From Allium sativum (lineage: Eukaryota; Streptophyta; Magnoliopsida; Asparagales; Amaryllidaceae): 64,000 bases of DNA. A program made the position numbers and the translations under genes. Numbering within the stretch: the first letter of the stretch is position 1; every line of letters begins with the position of its first letter. Shown piece after piece: positions 59,518 to 64,000 of the stretch. The stretch spans positions 249,520,427-249,584,426 of the forward strand of contig CM060910.1 in the NCBI GenBank assembly GCA_030737875.1, written 5' to 3'. The notes below the pieces were generated by a model. It had not been told where the DNA came from. It was given only the letters and a program-made list of their open reading frames with translations, and did not search any database.

Positions 59518-60403
59518 CCTCGAGTTGGCTATTTTCATGTTCATTCTAGTGTCATGTCCATGTTCAAGTTTCATGTCAATTTCGTGTCAAGTTTCATGTC
59601 AAGTTTCATGATTCATAACCAATCCATGTTTTTCCTAATCTACCTAAATCGTATTCCCATCGCACGTAAACGCGAATCGATCTAGATTACAAGTAAATCC
59701 AAATCCAAAATAAAAGGGAATAACATCAAAACTATGATAGGAAAAAGAACAAGCACAAGGTGATAAATCTAGAATGATATAGCTTGAGATAATTGGTTAT
59801 AACATCACTGGCATATAGAATAATAGTCCCAAAACATTAGGATTACAGATCTAGCACAATAAGGTGATAGTCATGATAAATGTGATAATCCAAACTTGTG
59901 AGAAGTAGATTGATTTAACATCACAGGCATGATAATACTATAGACATGAAGGAGTTTGATTTACAACATGAATAGGTCCAAACTGATTTCATAGCAATAT
60001 TCCTAAATGTCAAGATCCAAGATGGAAATTAGAATATATGTGAATCGATTATCATACTTAAGTCCAATTTCACTTTATCTCATGTCCAAATTACAATTAA
60101 CAAGTTTAAATCTCAAAGTAACTAGAACTTACAGTGCGTGGATCGAGAATTTAGAAAGCAGAATCGAAGCTCTAGTCGAACAACCCCAATATGCAATTCC
60201 TAGCCATAGTCTTCAAGAAATAGTCTTCGTGTTTTATTTCAATTTACTTATTTCAATTATTTCAGAGGCAGCATAAGGAGAGAATAAAATGGCGTAAAGA
60301 GAATGTGGTTAGGGGGCTGTTTATATAGGTTTAGGATTATGAACATAGACAGAAAATAGGTCTAGATACATCGCAACGCACTAGACTTGAAATCCGGAAT
60401 TCG

Positions 60404-60512
60404 ACACCAGGTCAACCCCTAGGTCGACACTATGGTCAACCTGGTCCCTGGGAGGTCGACCATAGTGTCGACCCCCAGGTCGACCTGGTCCTGGGCAGGA
60501 ATTTTCCCACCC
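60404..60512 (-). promoter_or_regulatory. Worn E2F-like palindrome and GTCGAC cluster in the Tekay-like 3' LTR
   Basis: The sense strand has GGGTGGGAAAATTCCTGCCC (inverse of 60493-60512), in which both CG steps of the intact palindrome have changed as expected for methyl-C decay. GGTCGACC and GTCAACC units precede it on the plus strand. Confidence 0.55.
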
Positions 60513-60764
60513 AGCCCGCTCTAGGGTTTGAATTCGAATTTTTGAATTCGAATTTCGAGCTGTTTTCGATTCTGAAAATCTCTGAAACTTCGGAGGGTCA
60601 TAACTTGGTCATACGGACTCCGTTTTTCGAAAATTTGGACTCTATTCCAAGCATAATTTTGAGACGAACGCAATGGCGTAACCGTTTTCCCAGATTCTTA
60701 TTTTAAAATTTAATTCTTCCTTGATTTATGATTTTAATATGTTATTAAAATACAGGGTATTACA

Positions 60765-60799
60765 TTCTCCCCTCCTTAAAGGATTTCGTCCCCGAAATC
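60765..60799 (-). promoter_or_regulatory. Tekay-like polypurine tract and adjacent hairpin
   Basis: The element strand has TTTAAGGAGGGGAGAA directly before the LTR start TGTAATACCCTG. Upstream of it arms GATTTCG and CGAAATC close on GGGA (60782-60799). Same layout as at 35014-35050. Confidence 0.8.
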
Positions 60800-61373
60800 T
60801 CCAAGTTAAGAAGAATGTGTACTACCATCCAACATCCATCTACTCAAAACATCATCCACAAGCAGTCAATGTCCTTAAAAGATTTCTAACGTTGTATGTA
60901 CATATGCAGAAAGTGTGTGTATATGTACTTATCTAATGCAAAAGATCAGTCGGTTACTGATTCAGTAGACCTCCTTAATGCAAAATATGTTAGTGTAATG
61001 AGTCCAACATGTATGCAAATTCCTAACATACTTTATAATCTCTACATGAGTGCACAAACATTCATTCATATGCAACATCCAAATGATAGCATATCAAGTT
61101 TCCATCTATGTACAAGTATAAGCACTCATGCATATGCAATATGAAAAATGTGACTGAGCCGATCTAGTGCCTAATGTGTGTTATGCAACCATGAGCAACC
61201 ACTTGCAATCATCAACCATAACATGTTTCAATCACATGTTTACGTCTAAAAGGGTTCTACCTAAGTTTCTCAAGATAGGATCGAGAAGATAACAAGACAA
61301 ACATGGATAGCAAAAGCATGTACATGAGACGAAGGTATGTAAACTTATGGGAAAAAGAGATCTAGAATGTACC
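60800..61373 (-). other. Element 3' untranslated region
   Basis: No coding frame between the pol stop and the polypurine tract. Three CATATGCA-type words (60900, 61070, 61130) and GCAAC/GTTGC pairs near 61185-61210 are the only repeats seen. Confidence 0.5.
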
Positions 61374-63017
61374 CTAAAAAAGAATTGGGTATAGCGCGCG
61401 TATCTTCTCTTCGGTTTCCCATGTTGCGTCTTCTTGGGCTTCACTCCACTGTACTTTAACTAGCTTGACTTCTCAATTCCTTAGCTTCTTAATCTCCGTT
61501 CCTAAGATACAAATCGGAACTCGCCTCAATGTTGCTTCTCTTTCCACTTCTACACCTTCAAGGATTCTTGGCTCAACCACTTCGGCAGACTCACGTAAGC
61601 ACTTTTGGAGATGCGAAACGTGAAAGACATTGTGTACTCCGGCCAACTTCTCGGGTAACTCTACCTTATAGGCCATCAGTCCAATCCCTTTGATGATAGG
61701 GAACGGTCCTACGAACCTCGGTGCTAACTTTCTAACCGCTCCAAAGCGAACCGCATTTTGTAAAGGAGAAACTTTTATAAAGACCATATCTCCGACTTCG
61801 AACTTTAGGTATGTCTTTCTCTTGTCCGTGTAGGATTTCTGATCGGCCGTTTTCATCCGTCTTCGTATCAAATCAACCTTCTCGGAAGTGTCCCTTATCA
61901 TGTCAGGTCCAAGTATGAGCTTTTCTGTCGACTCCCACCAACAAGTTGTTGACTTGCACGGTCTTTCGTATAAAACTTCGAATGGTGCCATTCCTATGCT
62001 AGCTTGATAACTATTATTATACGTGAACTCAACGAGAGGTAGGTAATCTTCCCAAGTACCACCAAAGTCAAGAATGCATAGTCTCAAAAGATCCTCTAGT
62101 ACCCTATTTACCCTTTCGGTTTGTCCATCCGTCTATGGGCGATAGGTTGTGCTTAAACTTAGTCGTGTACCCATTGCTTCTTGTAAACTATTCCAAAATT
62201 CGCTAGTGAAAATCGGGTCACGATCGCTAACTATACTAGAAGGAACTCCATGCAACCGTACTATTTCTCGAAGGTATATAGACGCTAGCCATGATGCGGT
62301 CCTCTTGCTCTTCATAGGAATGAAGTGATTGTTATTCGTGAGTCTATCTACTATAACCCATATGCTAGTATTGCCCTTCCTTGACCTAGGCAATCCATCC
62401 ACGAAATCCATCGAGCCACTCTCCCATTTCCACTACGGAACCTCCAAAGGATGCAATAGCCCACCAAGCTTTTTCAACTCGGCCTTTACTTGTTGGCACA
62501 CCATGCACTTTGAAATGAATTCTGCCACTTCCATTTTCATCCCGTTCCAAAAGAAAATGAGCTTCATATCCTTGTACATTTTATCCCCTCCGGGATGTAT
62601 AGTCATCTTCGAGTGATGTGCCTCTTCGAGAACTCTCTTTGCTAAGTCTCCCACTTGTAGGACACATAGTCTACCATCACACCATAGCCATCCCTTGTCA
62701 TCTATGGCATACCTACTGAGGTGACTTGAAATTTCACCTCTAATCAACTTGTCCATGATCTCGACTATCTGTGAGTCTTCCTTCTGTGAAGTCCCTACTT
62801 GGTCTAGAAGCGTAGGCCTTAACTCAAGAGATGCTAACATGCTAGCCAACGATTCAACAACAGGTGTGAAATCAAAGGTTGCTATAAACTCTAGACTTTT
62901 CCTTTCAACAAACAAAGGACTCAAAGTCAACCTTTTCCTACTTAGCGCATCTGCCACCACGTTACCCTTGCCAAGGGTATAAGCTATATCGAAGTCATAC
63001 AATGCCAAGAATTCCAT
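61374..63017 (-). pseudogene. Tekay-like RNase H tail, integrase and chromodomain-like tail
   Basis: The minus-strand frame runs MEFLALYDFDIAYTLGKGN (RNase H tail), then HHSKMTIHPGGDKMYKDMK and CMVCQQVKAELKK (HHCC finger). After a TAG comes MDFVDGLPRSRKG (first Asp), then IVSDRDPIFTSEFW (second Asp). After another TAG comes DGQTERVNRVLEDLL (Glu), then FVGPFPIIKGIGLMAYKVELP (GPF/Y module) and VPICILGTEIKKLRN. After a TGA comes EVKLVKVQWSEAQEDATWET, a chromodomain-like end typical of Tekay/Del, stopping at 61374. The three stops (near 61474, 62132, 62432) read as C-to-T or G-to-A changes of sense codons. Integrase joins cDNA to host DNA; the tail is thought to guide it to chromatin marks. Confidence 0.85.
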
Positions 63018-64000
63018 CTACCTCTGTTGCCCTAGCTTCAAATCTTTTTGCGAAAAGAGGTACTTAAGCGATTTGTGATCGGTATACAACTCGAACTTCT
63101 CACCTAGAAGATAGTGGCACCAAGACTTAAGCGCAAAAACAATCGCGGCCAATTCCAAGTCATGTGTGGGATAGTTTTCCTCATGAACTTTAAATTGTCT
63201 ACCCCCGTAGCATATCACTTTCCCTTCTTGCATTAGGACAACGCCTAATCCCGTGCTGCACGCGTCTGTGTACACCGTAAACATCTTACCTCCGTCGGGT
63301 AATTCCAAAACTGGAGCTGTGGTAAGGGCTCTCTTAAGCCTTTGAAAAGCAACGTCACACTCTATGTCCCATGCAAAAGCTAGGTTCTTCTTCGTTAACC
63401 TAGTAAGAGGGGCTGAAATCTTAGCGAAGTCCTTAATGAACTTCCTATAGTAGCCCGCCAAACCGAGAAAGCTTCTCACTTCCGTTGTGTTCTTAGGAAC
63501 TTTCCAGTCTTGCACCGCAACTACCTTTGCGGGGTCCACAACTATACCTTGCTTAGAAACAACATGTCTAAGAAATCGAACTTTTTTCTCCAAAACTGAC
63601 ACTTGGAGAACTTAGCCTTTAATTTGTGTGATCTAAGGGTATCCATGACTTCCTTGAGATATCTAGCATGTTCTTCCTCATCCTTTGAGAAGACAAAAAT
63701 ATCGTCCACGAAGACCACCACAAACTTGTTAAGGAACTCCCTAAACACCCTACTCATCAAGTCTATGAAGTACGCGGGTGCATTCGTCAAACCAAACGGC
63801 ATGACGAGCCATTCGAAGAAACCATCCGAAGTCCTAAACGCAGTCTTGTCAATGCTATCCTCAGCCACTCTAAGTTGATGGAATCCTGTAGCTAGATCGA
63901 CTTGAGAGAAAACATACGATCCTACATGCTGGTCGAACAAGTCGTCGATTCTTGGTAGTGGGTGCCTATTCTTCTTAGTCAGCTTGTTTAACTCACGATA
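63018..64000 (-). pseudogene. Tekay-like reverse transcriptase and RNase H, upstream end outside the window
   Basis: From the window edge the minus strand reads [20 protein letters not shown], then [17 protein letters not shown] (first catalytic Asp), [15 protein letters not shown] and [20 protein letters not shown] (FVDD pair). A one-base frameshift lies between 63542 and 63602. The frame continues [52 protein letters not shown] (RNase H Asp), [20 protein letters not shown] and [22 protein letters not shown] replaces a Trp codon just after QQR at 63017. RT and RNase H make the element cDNA. Confidence 0.85.

Larger units (their letters stand above)
54816..60764 (-). repeat. Tekay-like 3' LTR, split by a solo LTR
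   Basis: The plus strand starts TGTAACATCCCACCTCTGC and ends ATACAGGGTATTACA. Own parts are 54816-55982 and 59180-60764 (about 2.75 kb). The text is homologous to the solo LTRs at 39015 and 40039, including GCCATTGCGTTCGTCTC on the sense strand near the LTR start. TATA-like CCTATATAA on the minus strand at 60320-60328. Confidence 0.85.
54816..64000 (-). mobile_element. Ty3/gypsy Tekay/Del-like chromovirus, minus strand, 5' part outside the window
   Basis: The left LTR (54816-60764, carrying a nested solo LTR) is the 3' LTR. It is preceded on the element strand by a polypurine tract and by pol whose integrase ends in a chromodomain-like tail. The pol is broken by four stops and a frameshift. 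The insertion lies in the LARD 5' LTR after CTAGA; the right-hand duplication is beyond 64000. Confidence 0.85.

Overview
The window is plant nuclear DNA from an angiosperm, probably a eudicot. This rests on plant LTR-retrotransposon lineages (Ty1/copia Tork-like, Ty3/gypsy Reina-like and Tekay/Del-like), a plant LINE remnant, a plant MITE, and fragments of a GeBP/STOREKEEPER-like protein and a plant-type aconitase. No intact cellular gene is visible. Almost everything is transposon sequence in a deep nest, and nearly every coding stretch carries stops or frameshifts. I cannot name a species.

Left part (1-19.4 kb). A decayed minus-strand gene has tandem CCHC zinc knuckles followed by a DUF4283-like domain (about 345-1676). 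A 5'-truncated copia element follows (about 1770-5980, plus strand; integrase, RT, RNase H, polypurine tract, 3' LTR). Next is a chimeric pseudogene joining a GeBP-like fragment to the C-terminal part of aconitase (5981-6907 and 12651-13485). The aconitase part is split by a structurally complete gypsy element on the minus strand (6908-12650; LTRs of about 420 bp, target duplication GAATC), which itself carries a MITE (10258-10825; duplication TATATCAA). Removing the gypsy element and one GAATC restores the aconitase reading. After this come AT-rich unassigned DNA, a possible CACTA-like terminus near 15852 and a LINE remnant.

Middle part (19.4-37.8 kb). A single 6.2-kb LTR (19391-25630, duplication TGATG) splits the LINE. 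Next are a hAT-like element, a piece of copia LTR with a primer-binding site, and two further long LTR copies starting at 27289 and 29846, each interrupted by the next insertion. Into the last one went a non-coding LARD-type element on the minus strand: 3' LTR 31237-35013, internal 35014-37824 with tRNA-Met primer-binding site, and 5' LTR from 37825.

Right part (37.8-64 kb). The LARD 5' LTR was hit twice. First, a 4.3-kb solo LTR (39015-52777, duplication GTAGA) carries a second solo LTR of its own family in the opposite orientation (40039-49473, duplication GTTTT), which in turn carries a 5.1-kb solo LTR (42112-47237, duplication TTAAG). Second, a Tekay-like element (54816 to beyond 64000, minus strand) has a 3' LTR that carries an oppositely oriented solo LTR of its own family (55983-59174, duplication TAACC).

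Most interesting signals. (1) A paired stem-loop unit in the transcribed part of the Tekay-type LTRs: the stems change sequence between eight copies but stay paired, and the wobble pairs are G-U on the sense strand. (2) A promoter-proximal palindrome with two E2F-like sites next to a GTCGAC palindrome cluster just upstream of the TATA box. (3) A small hairpin beside the polypurine tract whose stem differs between two element families but stays paired. (4) Two separate cases of an LTR inserted antisense into its own family, which create kilobase-long inverted repeats.
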